A program made the position numbers and the translations under genes. Shown here in pieces: positions 26,856-36,738 of a DNA stretch of 64,000 bases (positions within the stretch are counted from its first letter, which is position 1; the number at the start of each line of letters is the position of its first letter). Source of the stretch: Chitinophaga fulva (GTDB lineage Bacteria; Bacteroidota; Bacteroidia; Chitinophagales; Chitinophagaceae); contig NZ_JABBGC010000001.1 of NCBI RefSeq assembly GCF_012927205.1, positions 2,418,810-2,482,809 of the forward strand, in the 5' to 3' direction. The notes under the pieces were generated by a model. It did not search any database, was not told where the DNA came from, and saw nothing but the letters and a program-made list of their open reading frames with translations.

Positions 26856-27536
26856 TCAAACCTCTATGGTACTGCCTATTTCAGGCAGCAGCAGCTCCAC
26901 GCCAGCTTCATCAAAAAGCTGCATGACCTCCCTCTTGTCTATCTTGATATACCCGAAGGTGTCGTAGTGGATGCCGATTATTTTTTCACATTCAATCATT
27001 TCGGCCGCGGCAATGGCATCTTCCGGGCCCATCGTGAAATTATCACCAATTGGCAAAACGGCAAAATCCAGTTCGGTAATACCCGGGATCAGCTCCATGT
27101 CCATGGTCAGCGCGGTATCACCACTGTAATAAAAATTGCCCTCATCAGTGACAAATACAAATCCCATCGGATTGCCACCGTAAGTGCCGTCCGGCAGACC
27201 GCTGGAATGCTGCGCCACCACACACTTCACTGTGCCAAAATCGAATTTCCACTTGCCACCGGTATTCATTGGGTGCAGCTTGGTCAGCCCCTGCTTGCCC
27301 GCCCAGGTAATAATCTCAAAATTGGATACCACCATGGCCCCGGTCTGCTTCGCCAGCGAAATCAAATCCGCCACATGGTCTTCATGACCATGGGAAACAA
27401 AAATATAATCCGCCTTAATAGCCTGAACGTCTACCTTGCTGGCCAGCTCATTATGCGTAATGAACGGGTCAAAAAGTATCCGCTTGCCTTTTATCTCCAC
27501 TGCAAAGCAGGAATGACCGTAATTGGTGTATCTCAT
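26856..27536 (-). CDS. UPF0173 metal-dependent hydrolase
   Basis: Metallo-beta-lactamase-fold protein of 226 residues in the UPF0173 group. It starts MRYTNYGHSCFAVEIKGKRILFDPF. The metal motif is FVSHGHEDHVAD (HxHxDH), with further ligands in VAQHSSG, YYSGDTALT and IGIHYDTFGYI. The family's substrate is unknown. It lies 68 bases upstream of parA on the same strand and may be read through into it. Confidence 0.9.
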   Translation of the reverse strand: MRYTNYGHSCFAVEIKGKRILFDPFITHNELASKVDVQAIKADYIFVSHGHEDHVADLISLAKQTGAMVVSNFEIITWAGKQGLTKLHPMNTGGKWKFDFGTVKCVVAQHSSGLPDGTYGGNPMGFVFVTDEGNFYYSGDTALTMDMELIPGITELDFAVLPIGDNFTMGPEDAIAAAEMIECEKIIGIHYDTFGYIKIDKREVMQLFDEAGVELLLPEIGSTIEV

Positions 27537-27923
27537 GGTCTCAATTTTAGGTAAAAAAAACGAATTACCGGTAATAATGATGAATTTAAGCTTTCGCCCA
27601 AAAAATCACTAACCCGGGTAATTAAATGTTACAAGCTACCTGAATCGGACAAAAATACAACGATTAGCAACAATTCCGGCGCTGTAGTATATTTATTTAT
27701 TCACAAAGTGTCCTGATCAGGACGGAACCGGAGATGGGTGATATTTAATATATAATTAATATAAATACGCTGATAAACCCCGGTTTCGGAATTTAATTTA
27801 AAACCCTGCAATTTATCCGTTTGTTATTCGTCTGCATAGCTGCCGGCTACCCGTTTTAACTTTTTCTGACGGATAACTTGTGTTAATTTGCCTTTCTGTT
27901 AAATTTTATATTAAATATTTATA
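27537..27923. other. Non-coding stretch between divergent genes
   Basis: 387 bases. The only structure seen is a 14-bp perfect palindrome GTCCTGATCAGGAC at 27710-27723, about 200 bases upstream of the phosphoesterase gene. Long AT-rich sequence precedes that gene. Confidence 0.6.
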
Positions 27924-29192
27924 ATGCGACCTGGGTTGAATTCTATTATATTAGTCGTTTTTCTTCTTTTGTTGGACCTCTACGTATTTCAGGCGGTAAG
28001 AGCCATGGTGTACATGTCACTGCCACGGGTACGGACCATCGCCTATACTGCCTACTGGTCTGTCTCCGCGGTCTGCATTATCATGGTCCTGCTGCTGCCA
28101 TATATTCACTGGCATAGCTGGCCGGCCCAGCTGAAATCCTACCTGATGGCCATATTCCTGGGGCTGGTGGTCGCAAAACTGCTGGCGGTGGTATTCCTGC
28201 TGATAGATGATGTCCGCCGCGGCATCGTATGGCTGATACACCGGTTTTCTCCGGCACAAAGCACCACTGCTGCGGAAGGCGCGGTGAATGGTATCACCCG
28301 TTCCCAATTCCTGAGCCGCCTCGGCCTCATCGCGGGTGGCAGCCTGTTTGGCGCCCTGCTGTACGGCTTCTCCAATAAATACAACTACCGCGTCCATAAA
28401 CTCAAACTGGCATTTAAAAACCTGCCTGCTTCCTTCAGGGGACTGCGTATCGTGCAGATCTCAGACATCCATTCCGGCAGCTTCGCCAACCGGGAGGCGG
28501 TGATCAAAGGCGTGAACATGATCAACGCCCAGAAGGCCGACCTGGTATTGTTTACCGGTGACCTGGTCAACGACCGCGCGGATGAAATGACCCAGTGGAT
28601 GGACGTGTTCAGCCAGATCAAAGCCCCCATGGGCGTATACTCTACGCTGGGCAATCACGACTATGGCGATTATTACCCCTGGCCGGACAAAACACCCGCA
28701 GGGCATAGTGAAATGCAACGGAAGAACCTGGAACGCCTCAAGGTGGTGCACGGTGAACTGGGATGGAAACTGATGATGAACGAAAGCGTGGTGCTGGAAA
28801 AAGACGGCGGCCAGATCGCACTCCTCGGTGTGGAGAACTGGAGCGCTATCAAACGGTTCCCCCGTCATGGCGATCTGCGCCGGGCGTACGATGGCGTTAA
28901 CCATATCCCCTTCAAAATCCTGATGTCACACGATCCCACCCACTGGGATGCCCAGATCCGTCCTGAATTCCCGGATATTGACCTCACCCTGGCCGGCCAT
29001 ACCCATGGTATGCAGTTCGGCGTGGAGATACCAGGCCTCAAATGGAGCCCAGCGCAATACTTCTACAAGGAATGGGCAGGCCTGTACAAAGCCGGAGAAC
29101 AACGGCTGTATGTGAACAGGGGCTTCGGTTTCCTCGGTTACCCGGGACGGGTTGGCGTATTGCCGGAGATCACGGTGATTGACCTTGTGTAA
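27924..29192 (+). CDS. Membrane-anchored metallophosphoesterase
   Basis: 422 residues. The first ~150 residues hold about four hydrophobic segments (SIILVVFLLLLDLYVFQAV; TAYWSVSAVCIIMVLLLPYIH; LMAIFLGLVVAKLLAVVFLLI; LGLIAGGSLFGALLYGF), and the rest is a calcineurin-like phosphoesterase domain. All metal motifs are visible: QISDIHSGSF, FTGDLVND, TLGNHDYGDYY, MSHDPTHWD and LAGHTHGMQFG. The arrangement matches YaeI-like or membrane phosphoesterases that may act on lipid or nucleotide substrates. The actual substrate is unknown. Monocistronic. Confidence 0.9.
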   Translation: MRPGLNSIILVVFLLLLDLYVFQAVRAMVYMSLPRVRTIAYTAYWSVSAVCIIMVLLLPYIHWHSWPAQLKSYLMAIFLGLVVAKLLAVVFLLIDDVRRGIVWLIHRFSPAQSTTAAEGAVNGITRSQFLSRLGLIAGGSLFGALLYGFSNKYNYRVHKLKLAFKNLPASFRGLRIVQISDIHSGSFANREAVIKGVNMINAQKADLVLFTGDLVNDRADEMTQWMDVFSQIKAPMGVYSTLGNHDYGDYYPWPDKTPAGHSEMQRKNLERLKVVHGELGWKLMMNESVVLEKDGGQIALLGVENWSAIKRFPRHGDLRRAYDGVNHIPFKILMSHDPTHWDAQIRPEFPDIDLTLAGHTHGMQFGVEIPGLKWSPAQYFYKEWAGLYKAGEQRLYVNRGFGFLGYPGRVGVLPEITVIDLV

Positions 29193-29350
29193 GGTTCCGT
29201 CAGTTTGATAGGAGATGAAGGGAGAGTCCGGCTGTTTTTCTCAATCATAAAGCGCCAGGGGGTACTCACCGCCTTAAAAAGCCCGGTCACCGAATATCCA
29301 AATGGTCAAATGTCAAAATATGCTATATTGTGGGCAGTATCTCCTATTCA

Positions 29351-30259
29351 ATGCGCGTATTCCTGACATGTCTGCTACTGTTTTGCTGTGTTTTCGCTGA
29401 AGGTCAGTCCTTGGCGGATCTCGAGAGACAGTTGGATTCACTGTTGAACAAACAACAGAAGAGTGAAGTAGTGGCAGCGCTTAGCTATGGCAACAATCCT
29501 GCTTATGGCAGTAAGACGGTCAACCTGGAGCAGCCTATTGTCATGAAGGCTTATCTTTCCCCTTCGCTGACCTGGTATCATAAAAGCGGCATATTCGCAG
29601 GCGCCAGCGGTTATTATTTGTTTGATACAGACAAAAAACATTGGTTTGAATGGGACTTCACTGCCGGTTATGACTATACGAAGAAAAGGAATTTCATCAC
29701 CGGCATTTCGTATACCCGTTACTTTTTTGCCGATTCTACCGATGTTCCGTCCACACCGATCACCAATGAATTGTTCTCTTATTTTTACTACCGTAAATGG
29801 TGGCTGCACATGGGCGTTAGCGTGGATTATGGCTGGGGGAACTATACCAACAACAGGCCACGCCTGAGAGAACATGTAACCGGCAGCGATTTTAATGTGA
29901 TAGCCACCGTGCGGCATCCTTTTATTTTCGATGGACTGCTCTGTTCCCGCGACGCTTTGTTGTTACAACCTTCCCTGTCGCTGACAATGGGCACGGCCAA
30001 TTATTACAGTCAGCTGGCGGCTTTCCGTTATCTGACGCGTTCCTCCAAAATGAAACTCGATAAAATGCGTCCGGGTAAAGTCGTGAATTACGAAGACCAC
30101 ACTGATTTTGAGCCCCGTGCCCTCGATTGCACCATTAATGTCTCCTACCTGTTCGATCAATTTACCTTTTCTCCTTCCTTCACCATTTTTAAACCGTTAA
30201 CCGGCGCAGATACGGAACTGATGGGCTATTTCACCGCTCGCCTGTCTTACAGTTTCTGA
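29351..30259 (+). CDS. Hypothetical outer-membrane beta-barrel protein
   Basis: 302 residues with a signal peptide (MRVFLTCLLLFCCVFAEGQ), a short coiled segment (LADLERQLDSLLNKQQKSEV), then alternating amphipathic strands rich in Tyr, Trp and Phe and a C-terminal strand LMGYFTARLSYSF ending in aromatic Phe, typical of outer-membrane barrels. No named family is recognised. ATG 29351 starts the signal peptide. An upstream GTG would prepend seven residues and is less likely. Confidence 0.75.
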   Translation: MRVFLTCLLLFCCVFAEGQSLADLERQLDSLLNKQQKSEVVAALSYGNNPAYGSKTVNLEQPIVMKAYLSPSLTWYHKSGIFAGASGYYLFDTDKKHWFEWDFTAGYDYTKKRNFITGISYTRYFFADSTDVPSTPITNELFSYFYYRKWWLHMGVSVDYGWGNYTNNRPRLREHVTGSDFNVIATVRHPFIFDGLLCSRDALLLQPSLSLTMGTANYYSQLAAFRYLTRSSKMKLDKMRPGKVVNYEDHTDFEPRALDCTINVSYLFDQFTFSPSFTIFKPLTGADTELMGYFTARLSYSF

Positions 30260-30371
30260 TTTCTTTAACAAATAGCACGGAATTTGTATTTAGGGAATCT
30301 CCCTGATAACGTAGGGGTATTTTACTGTTCGGGCGTCTATAATTTTAACCATTACTAACAACAATACAATT

Positions 30372-30980
30372 ATGAAAAAACTGTTTCTCGCCGTTGCATT
30401 GCTTGCAATGACCGCTGTTACCACCACTGTTAGCGCGCAAAGGTTACTGCGCTTTGGTATTAAAGGTGGCGCCAACCTTGGAAAACTGGATGGTTCCGGA
30501 TTTCAGGACGGATTCAAATTGGGTTACCACCTGGGTGGTTTCGCACAATTAAACCTGGTAAAAGGTTTTGGTGTGCAGGGTGAAGTAATCTTTTCTTCTA
30601 CTAAAACAGAAACCACTGATAATTTCAGCGATATCTATAAAAATGTAAGCACTTCAGATGACCGCAAAAAAGTCAACCTGAACTACCTGAGCATTCCGTT
30701 GCTCGCAAATATAGACCTGGGAACTCCCCGTCTCAAACTGCAGGTAGGTCCTCAGTTCGGCGCGATGGTGAGCGACAGAAAAGTTTTTGGTGCTGCCAAT
30801 ACTGCCTTTAAAGGTGGTGAAATTTCCGGTGTGGCCGGTTTGTGGCTGCAACTGCCGATCGTGAATGTCAGCGCCCGTTACATCATTGGTTTCAATGACG
30901 TAAAAGGCATCGAAAGCGTTACCAGCACCAGCAACTGGAAAAACCAGAGCATTCAGCTGGGTGTGGGCGTGACCCTGTAA
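30372..30980 (+). CDS. PorT-type outer-membrane beta-barrel protein
   Basis: 202 residues: signal peptide MKKLFLAVALLAMTAVTTTVSAQ, then an eight-strand-like barrel opening with LRFGIKGGANLGKLDG, a hallmark of the PorT/outer-membrane beta-barrel family in Bacteroidota, and strands such as LNYLSIPLLANIDLG, LKLQVGPQFGAMVS and SIQLGVGVTL at the end. Paralogues are numerous and mostly uncharacterised. This is unlikely to be the T9SS component PorT itself. Monocistronic, followed by a hairpin. Confidence 0.85.
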   Translation: MKKLFLAVALLAMTAVTTTVSAQRLLRFGIKGGANLGKLDGSGFQDGFKLGYHLGGFAQLNLVKGFGVQGEVIFSSTKTETTDNFSDIYKNVSTSDDRKKVNLNYLSIPLLANIDLGTPRLKLQVGPQFGAMVSDRKVFGAANTAFKGGEISGVAGLWLQLPIVNVSARYIIGFNDVKGIESVTSTSNWKNQSIQLGVGVTL

Positions 30981-31028
30981 TCACGCGCACGCACAACGTA
31001 TAAAAGAAGCCCGTATTTTGTAAGAACA

Positions 31029-31120
31029 CAAAGAAGCGGAGATCACATTTGAGAATATGCAGGATGGTTGTTACCATTACGCACGTATTCACAGCGGTGA
31101 TCTTCGCTTCTTTGTTTTTT
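31029..31120 (+). terminator. Long-loop hairpin after the PorT-type gene
   Basis: CAAAGAAGCGGAGATCAC pairs with GTGATCTTCGCTTCTTTG (one G-T pair) around a 50-base loop, followed by TTTTTT. Probable terminator, although the loop is unusually long. Confidence 0.6.
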
Positions 31121-31270
31121 TTGATATCGCGCAAAATACCGGTCACCGGGGTCGTTTGGCGTGACAACTCGTCACTTGGCACCAAACTTGACAAGGTAGT
31201 AGTGCATAAAAAAACGGAGGTTTCAGCAGTGTTTTCTGCCAGAATGTCCTCCGGGCATTAAATATCTCAG

Positions 31271-33673
31271 ATGAACAGATTTTACTTAGGAAATTCAGAA
31301 GATGAAATGGAGTTTATGCCTATTATCCCTTTGAATGAAGACGGGGAAGGTCAGGAGGAAGATAATATTCCCGACCAACTGGCATTATTACCATTACGCA
31401 ATACCGTTCTGTTTCCCGGTGTGGTTTTACCGATCACCGTGGGCAGGGATAAATCCATAAAGGCAGTTAACGACGCATACAAGGCTGACAAATTGATCGG
31501 TGTGGTGGCACAGAAAGACAGTACCATCGAGGATCCCAATGTGGCCGATCTGAGCGAGGTGGGCACTGTGGCCCGCATCGTTAAACTGATCAAAATGCCG
31601 GACGGTGGCACTACCATCATTATCCAGGGCCGCAAACGGTTCAAAATAAAAGAGATTGTTTCGGAAGATCCTTATTTCAAAGCCCAGGTGGAGTTGTTAC
31701 AGGATGAGGCAGCAGAAGACGACTCGGAATTCGATGCCTATATTTCCTCTATCAAGGACCTGGCGGCACAGATCATCCAGCTCTCTCCCAATCTGCCTTC
31801 AGAAGCAAGCATTATCCTCAAAAACATTGAAAATGCCTCTTTCCTGGTGCATTTTGTGTCTTCCAATCTCAACTCTGATCTGAAAGACAAACAACAACTG
31901 CTAGAAATCAACAATCTGCGTACCCGTGCGGAACTGTTGATGAAACTGTTGCAGACAGAACTGCAGCTGGCAGAACTGAAAAACAAAATCACCAATAAAA
32001 CCAAAGCCGACCTTGATAAGCAACAGCGTGACTACTTCCTGCAACAACAGATGAAGTCCATCAAGGAAGAACTGGGTGGCGATGCCAACGACCGTGAGCT
32101 GAAGGAAATGAAGCGTAAAGCGGAAGAAAAGAAATGGTCGGCAGCCGCTGCGGAAGCTTTTGCCAAAGGCATCGAGAAACTGGAGCGCATGCATCCCAGC
32201 ACGCCGGATTACAGCGTGGTGTACAACCACCTGGACCTGATGCTGGACCTGCCCTGGGGCGAATTCACCACTGACAGCTACGACCTGAAAAAGGCGAAGA
32301 AAATATTGGACCATGATCATTATGGCATGGAGAAAATCAAAGAGAGAATACTGGAATACCTGGCCGTACTGAAACTGAAAGGGGATATGAAATCACCTAT
32401 CCTGTGTTTCGTAGGCCCTCCGGGTATCGGTAAAACCTCTCTGGGACGCTCTATTGCCAATGCGGTAGGTCGTAAATATGTGCGGTTGAGCCTTGGTGGT
32501 TTGCACGACGAAAGCGAGATCAGAGGTCACCGTAAAACCTATATCGGCGCTATGCCTGGCCGGGTGATACAATCCATCCGCAAAATCAAATCTGCCAATC
32601 CTGTCATGATCCTGGATGAAATTGACAAGATCGGCAACGATCTGCGCGGCGATCCAAGTTCAGCGTTGCTGGAAGTACTGGACCCTGAGCAGAACAGTAC
32701 TTTCTACGATAACTACCTGGAGCTGGAATTTGACCTGAGCAAGGTTTTGTTCATCGCTACCGCCAATAATATCGGTGCTATTCATCCTGCGCTGCGCGAC
32801 AGGCTGGAAATTATTGACCTCAGCGGATATTCCATCGAGGAAAAAACGGAAATCGCCAAACGCCACCTGTTGCCCAAACAGAAAGAGGCGCACGGTCTGA
32901 AGGATACCAAGTTCAAACTCAACAACGGTGTCATTGAGCACATCGTCGCAGACTACACCCGCGAGAGCGGCGTAAGGGAGCTGGACAGGCTCTTCGCTGC
33001 GATCATGCGTAACCTGGCCAAAGAAGTGGCCATGGAGCGCAAAGTGCCTGAAAACATTACCGAAGCAGATGTAGAGCGGATATTGGGCAAACCCCGTTAC
33101 TCCAATGAGATCTATAAGGTAGGTAACCCTCCGGGAGTAGCCGTAGGCCTCGCCTGGACATATGTAGGCGGAGAAATCCTGTTTATCGAAAGCAGTCTGA
33201 GTGAAGGAAAAGGCGAACTGAAACTGACCGGTAACCTGGGCAATGTGATGAAGGAATCGGCGGTAACCGCGTTGACCTATATACAGTCCCATGCCGCCGA
33301 GTTGAAGGTAGACCCGAAAATCTTCCATACGAAGAATGTGCATGTGCATATACCGGAAGGCGCCGTGCCGAAAGACGGTCCCAGTGCCGGTATCACTATG
33401 CTCACTGCGCTGACTTCCGTATTCACCGGACGTAAGGTAAGGTCCTATCTGGCGATGAGCGGGGAAATTACCCTGAGAGGACAGGTACTGCCGGTAGGAG
33501 GCTTGAAAGAAAAAATTCTGGCCGCCAAAAGGGCAGGGATCAAGGAAATTATCTTATGTTGGCAGAATGAGAAGGATATAAAAGAAATAAATCCTTCATA
33601 TATCAAAGGCATGAAATTTCATTATGTAAGAGAAATGAACCAAGTGCTGGAAATAGCGTTATTAAAGAAGTAA
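31271..33673 (+). CDS. lon: ATP-dependent protease Lon
   Basis: Cytosolic AAA+ serine protease degrading misfolded and regulatory proteins (EC 3.4.21.53). 800 residues. The N-terminal substrate-binding domain (ALLPLRNTVLFPGVVLPITVGR) is followed by a coiled segment, the AAA+ module with Walker A GPPGIGKT (382-389) and Walker B VMILDEIDKIG, and the protease domain with the catalytic Ser705 (PKDGPSAG) and Lys748 (GGLKEK). All catalytic elements are intact. No CIRCE-type heat-shock operator is seen upstream. Confidence 0.97.
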   Translation: MNRFYLGNSEDEMEFMPIIPLNEDGEGQEEDNIPDQLALLPLRNTVLFPGVVLPITVGRDKSIKAVNDAYKADKLIGVVAQKDSTIEDPNVADLSEVGTVARIVKLIKMPDGGTTIIIQGRKRFKIKEIVSEDPYFKAQVELLQDEAAEDDSEFDAYISSIKDLAAQIIQLSPNLPSEASIILKNIENASFLVHFVSSNLNSDLKDKQQLLEINNLRTRAELLMKLLQTELQLAELKNKITNKTKADLDKQQRDYFLQQQMKSIKEELGGDANDRELKEMKRKAEEKKWSAAAAEAFAKGIEKLERMHPSTPDYSVVYNHLDLMLDLPWGEFTTDSYDLKKAKKILDHDHYGMEKIKERILEYLAVLKLKGDMKSPILCFVGPPGIGKTSLGRSIANAVGRKYVRLSLGGLHDESEIRGHRKTYIGAMPGRVIQSIRKIKSANPVMILDEIDKIGNDLRGDPSSALLEVLDPEQNSTFYDNYLELEFDLSKVLFIATANNIGAIHPALRDRLEIIDLSGYSIEEKTEIAKRHLLPKQKEAHGLKDTKFKLNNGVIEHIVADYTRESGVRELDRLFAAIMRNLAKEVAMERKVPENITEADVERILGKPRYSNEIYKVGNPPGVAVGLAWTYVGGEILFIESSLSEGKGELKLTGNLGNVMKESAVTALTYIQSHAAELKVDPKIFHTKNVHVHIPEGAVPKDGPSAGITMLTALTSVFTGRKVRSYLAMSGEITLRGQVLPVGGLKEKILAAKRAGIKEIILCWQNEKDIKEINPSYIKGMKFHYVREMNQVLEIALLKK

Positions 33674-33860
33674 GCAGGAAAGGCAGTGGTTACTAGTCGA
33701 CGCTTTGGTCACTGCCGACCGGTTTTTATAAAAGCGAATTTATTTTAGTTTTAATATAAAGTCATTTTGTTGCCATTCCTGGCAGCAATTTTTTAAAAGT
33801 TCATATCGGTTTTGTTGTGACCCCGGTATGAGCATCATGTTGATTGTTTTAAGGGTTCTT

Positions 33861-33889
33861 AAAGCCATTCCTCTCAGCGGAATGGCTTT
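33861..33889 (+). terminator. Hairpin downstream of lon
   Basis: AAAGCCATTCC and GGAATGGCTTT form a perfect 11-bp stem with a 7-base loop. The T tract after it is short. Confidence 0.6.
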
Positions 33890-33903
33890 AATATTTGACC
33901 CCA

Positions 33904-33950
33904 TGATGGACATGATTACTCCTGATTTCCCTGATTCATGGAGATCGACG
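33904..33950. repeat. Word-type dispersed repeat
   Basis: GATGGACATGATTACTCC followed by CTGATTTCCCTGATTCATGGAGA resembles the left part of the inverted repeat at 19251-19290 word for word with few changes. Confidence 0.55.
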
Positions 33951-33977
33951 GGAAGAGGGAGCGATTGACAACGCTAT

Positions 33978-34022
33978 AAAAAGATACCCGTTTGATATAT
34001 CATCAAACGGGTATCTTTTTTT
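33978..34022. terminator. Terminator between lon and pdxJ
   Basis: AAAAAGATACCCGTTTGAT and its reverse complement flank a 6-base loop, with A and T runs on both sides, so it can work in both directions. Confidence 0.88.
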
Positions 34023-34040
34023 ATAAAATATTTTCTTGTG

Positions 34041-34775
34041 TTAGAGGTCTGCCAGTTGTCTTTTATAGAGCTGGATGGTGTTTTCGAGGCCATAATACAG
34101 GGCATCCACCACGAGGGCGTGACCGATGGACACTTCTTTCAGTTGCGGGATATGCAGTTTGAAGAAGCGCAGGTTGTCCAGGTTAAGGTCGTGGCCGGCA
34201 TTCAGTTCCAGTCCTATGTTGGTGGCTTCGCGGGCCGTGTTTTTATAGTCGTTGAACAGCTGGAGGTTCTGCGGTTGTGTACGTGCGTTCGTATATTCTT
34301 CCGCGTAAGGGCCGGTATACAGCTCGATGCGGTCTGCACCTGCGGTTTTGGCGCCTTCCACCTTATCGGGTTCAGCGTTGAGGAATATAGAAACGCGGAT
34401 ACCGGCTTTTTTCAGCTCGCTGATCACTTCTTTCAGTTGGGATTGGTGTTGGATGGTGTCCCAGCCGGTGTTGGAAGTAATGGCATCTGGTGGGTCCGGT
34501 ACCAGGGTGCACTGGTGTGGTTTTACAGCCAGTACGAGGTCCATAAAATCTCTGGAAGGGTATCCTTCGATATTAAATTCGGTAGTGACAAGGGGTTTAA
34601 GGTCTCTTACGTCCTGGTAGCGGATATGACGCTCGTCCGGGCGGGGGTGGACGGTAATACCGTCAGCGCCGAACCGTTCGCAATCCTGTGCCACTTTAAG
34701 AATGTCCGGAAGGTTGCCGCCCCGTGCATTGCGCAGGGTAGCAAACTTGTTGATATTTACGCTCAGCTTTGTCAT
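34041..34775 (-). CDS. pdxJ: Pyridoxine 5'-phosphate synthase
   Basis: Final ring-closing step of the DXP-dependent vitamin B6 pathway, joining 1-deoxyxylulose 5-phosphate and 3-amino-2-oxopropyl phosphate (EC 2.6.99.2). 244 residues in a TIM barrel. It starts MTKLSVNINKFATLRNARGG. ERFGADGITVHPRPDERHI carries active-site His and Arg, and LVPDPPDAITSNTGWD, RIELYTGPYAEEY and LNAGHDLNLDNL are family signatures. Monocistronic and leftward. Confidence 0.95.
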   Translation of the reverse strand: MTKLSVNINKFATLRNARGGNLPDILKVAQDCERFGADGITVHPRPDERHIRYQDVRDLKPLVTTEFNIEGYPSRDFMDLVLAVKPHQCTLVPDPPDAITSNTGWDTIQHQSQLKEVISELKKAGIRVSIFLNAEPDKVEGAKTAGADRIELYTGPYAEEYTNARTQPQNLQLFNDYKNTAREATNIGLELNAGHDLNLDNLRFFKLHIPQLKEVSIGHALVVDALYYGLENTIQLYKRQLADL

Positions 34776-34864
34776 GCCACAAAAATACTAATCAATTACG
34801 AATTACGGATTAGGAATTACGAGGGGAGGGCTGTTTTATCGCAGTGTGCATAAATAACCTGTAC

Positions 34865-34910
34865 AAAACAGAAAGACCTGAGCAGGTATTCGCTCAGGTC
34901 TTTCTGTTTT
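34865..34910. terminator. Terminator downstream of ahcY
   Basis: AAAACAGAAAGACCTGAGC and its reverse complement GCTCAGGTCTTTCTGTTTT enclose an 8-base loop. It lies just past the ahcY stop. Confidence 0.88.
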
Positions 34911-34924
34911 CAATTCGTCATCGA

Positions 34925-36253
34925 CTAGTATCTGTAGTAGTCTGGTTTGAACGGACCTTCTGCCGGAATGCCGAGGTATTCGGATTGAGCAGGGGTGAGT
35001 ACGTCCAGTTCCACACCGATTTTTTTCAGGTGTAAGCGGGCAACTTTTTCATCCAGGTGTTTAGGCAGTACGTAAACTTTGTTTTCGTACTGGTCTGAAT
35101 TTAGCCACAGTTCCAGCTGAGCCAGGGTCTGGTTGGTGAAAGAGTTACTCATTACGAAAGAAGGGTGACCTGTAGCGCAGCCCAGGTTCACCAGACGGCC
35201 TTCAGCCAGCAGGATGATGTCTTTACCATCGATGGTGTATTTATCAACCTGCGGTTTGATTTCCACTTTGGTATGACCGTAGTTTTTATTCAGCCATGCA
35301 ACGTCGATTTCGATATCGAAGTGACCGATATTGGAAACGATGCATTTATCTTTCATCAGTTTGAAGTGTTCACCGTTGATGATATCGCGGCAACCGGTAG
35401 TGGTTACGATGATATCAGCTTCTTTAACGGCATCGTTCATTTTTTTCACTTCATAACCTTCCATCGCAGCCTGTAAAGCACAGATCGGATCGATTTCAGT
35501 AACGATTACACGAGCGCCTGCACCTCTCAGAGATTCAGCGGAACCTTTACCTACGTCACCGAAACCAGCTACAACAGCCACTTTACCGGCGATCATCACG
35601 TCAGTAGCACGACGGATAGCGTCTACACAGGATTCGCGGCAACCGTATTTGTTGTCAAATTTGGATTTGGTAACAGAGTCGTTGATATTGATGGCAGGCA
35701 TGGGCAAAGTACCGTTTTTCATGCGCTCGTACAGGCGGTGAACACCGGTAGTGGTTTCTTCGCTCAGCCCTTTGATATGCTGGATCAGTTCAGTGTATTT
35801 GTCAAATACCATGTTGGTCAGGTCACCACCGTCGTCCAGGATCATGTTCAGGGGACGCTCTGAGCTACCAAAGAACAGGGTTTGTTCAATGCACCAGTCA
35901 AATTCCTGTTCGTTGAGACCTTTCCAGGCAAATACCGGAACACCGGCAGCAGCTACAGCAGCGGCGGCGTGGTCTTGTGTAGAGAAAATATTGCAGGAGC
36001 TCCAGCGTACTTCAGCACCCAGGTGTACCAGGGTTTCGATCAGTACAGCAGTCTGGATGGTCATATGCAGACAACCGGCAATACGGGCGCCTTTCAGGGG
36101 CTTCTTATCGCCATATTCTTCTCTCAATGACATCAAACCGGGCATTTCGGCTTCTGCCAGCTCTATCTCTTTACGACCCCAGGCCGCAAGCGACATATCT
36201 TTTACCTTATACGGAAGGCTAAAGTCGATGTTGGATTTCGCAATTGTAGACAT
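34925..36253 (-). CDS. ahcY: Adenosylhomocysteinase
   Basis: Hydrolyses S-adenosylhomocysteine to adenosine and homocysteine (EC 3.13.2.1), relieving product inhibition of methyltransferases. 442 residues. [15 protein letters not shown] and [14 protein letters not shown] form the substrate domain, the Rossmann NAD site is [18 protein letters not shown], and the C-terminus ends FKPDYYRY as in the family. A TAGATTTG box (complement of 36270-36277) upstream is a probable -7 element. No SAH riboswitch was recognised in the leader. Confidence 0.97.
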   Translation of the reverse strand: MSTIAKSNIDFSLPYKVKDMSLAAWGRKEIELAEAEMPGLMSLREEYGDKKPLKGARIAGCLHMTIQTAVLIETLVHLGAEVRWSSCNIFSTQDHAAAAVAAAGVPVFAWKGLNEQEFDWCIEQTLFFGSSERPLNMILDDGGDLTNMVFDKYTELIQHIKGLSEETTTGVHRLYERMKNGTLPMPAININDSVTKSKFDNKYGCRESCVDAIRRATDVMIAGKVAVVAGFGDVGKGSAESLRGAGARVIVTEIDPICALQAAMEGYEVKKMNDAVKEADIIVTTTGCRDIINGEHFKLMKDKCIVSNIGHFDIEIDVAWLNKNYGHTKVEIKPQVDKYTIDGKDIILLAEGRLVNLGCATGHPSFVMSNSFTNQTLAQLELWLNSDQYENKVYVLPKHLDEKVARLHLKKIGVELDVLTPAQSEYLGIPAEGPFKPDYYRY

Positions 36254-36738
36254 TAAATAAAGTTTTGTGCAAATCTAGGCTTATTTTAACTTTTAACATA
36301 ATGACACTCCCTCTATATCGCAGTGAGCCTCTAAAATTTTGTTAATCATCCTGTTAGAGCAATCTCTTCTGCTTCTAAACAAATAAAATTTGATTTAATA
36401 TAAATTATGCTATAAGTTTGCAAATTAAAATATATGATTTTATATTTAATTGTTTAGTGGTAAAGAACAGTAAGTAGGGTATGAGCAATTATTAAACATC
36501 ATAGTAAGCGCAATTAGTGTGTCTTATTCTTCCCCGATCCCTGGGTATTGATATCAGATAATTGCCGGCAACGCAAGGTTTTTCAGCTTCAACTTATGAA
36601 GTATTTAGGTTAAAAGTTGCCGGGAGAGCCAATTTACGAGGCATATAGGTTTTACAAAGGACTGTTTTTTACATTTTGATTAAATCTATATGTATAAATA
36701 GAAATTTACACACGCATATGTTAGTCCTGTCCCATCCT
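36254..36738. other. Non-coding stretch upstream of the surface locus
   Basis: 485 AT-rich bases between divergent genes, presumably holding promoters for ahcY (-7 box at 36270-36277, minus strand) and for the giant gene. A 10-bp palindrome TTGCCGGCAA lies at 36562-36571 and a related GTTGCCGG at 36616-36623. Nothing else is recognised. Confidence 0.55.

Larger units (their letters stand above)
33674..34040. other. Non-coding stretch between lon and pdxJ
   Basis: 367 bases between convergent genes. It holds the lon hairpin 33861-33889, a word-type repeat 33904-33950 and the strong hairpin 33978-34022. No gene is seen. Confidence 0.7.

Noticed and set aside
31049..31261. 70-codon plus-strand frame upstream of lon
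   Set aside because: It starts inside the hairpin after the PorT-type gene, has no recognisable domain, and probably overlaps the lon promoter region.
34779..34830. AATTACGAATTACGGATTAGG word string between pdxJ and ahcY
   Set aside because: Resembles the AT-rich word repeats but is short and does not form inverted arms, so it was not listed as a feature.
36254..36300. SAH or SAM riboswitch in the ahcY leader
   Set aside because: The leader is short and AT-rich, and no conserved riboswitch core could be matched by eye.
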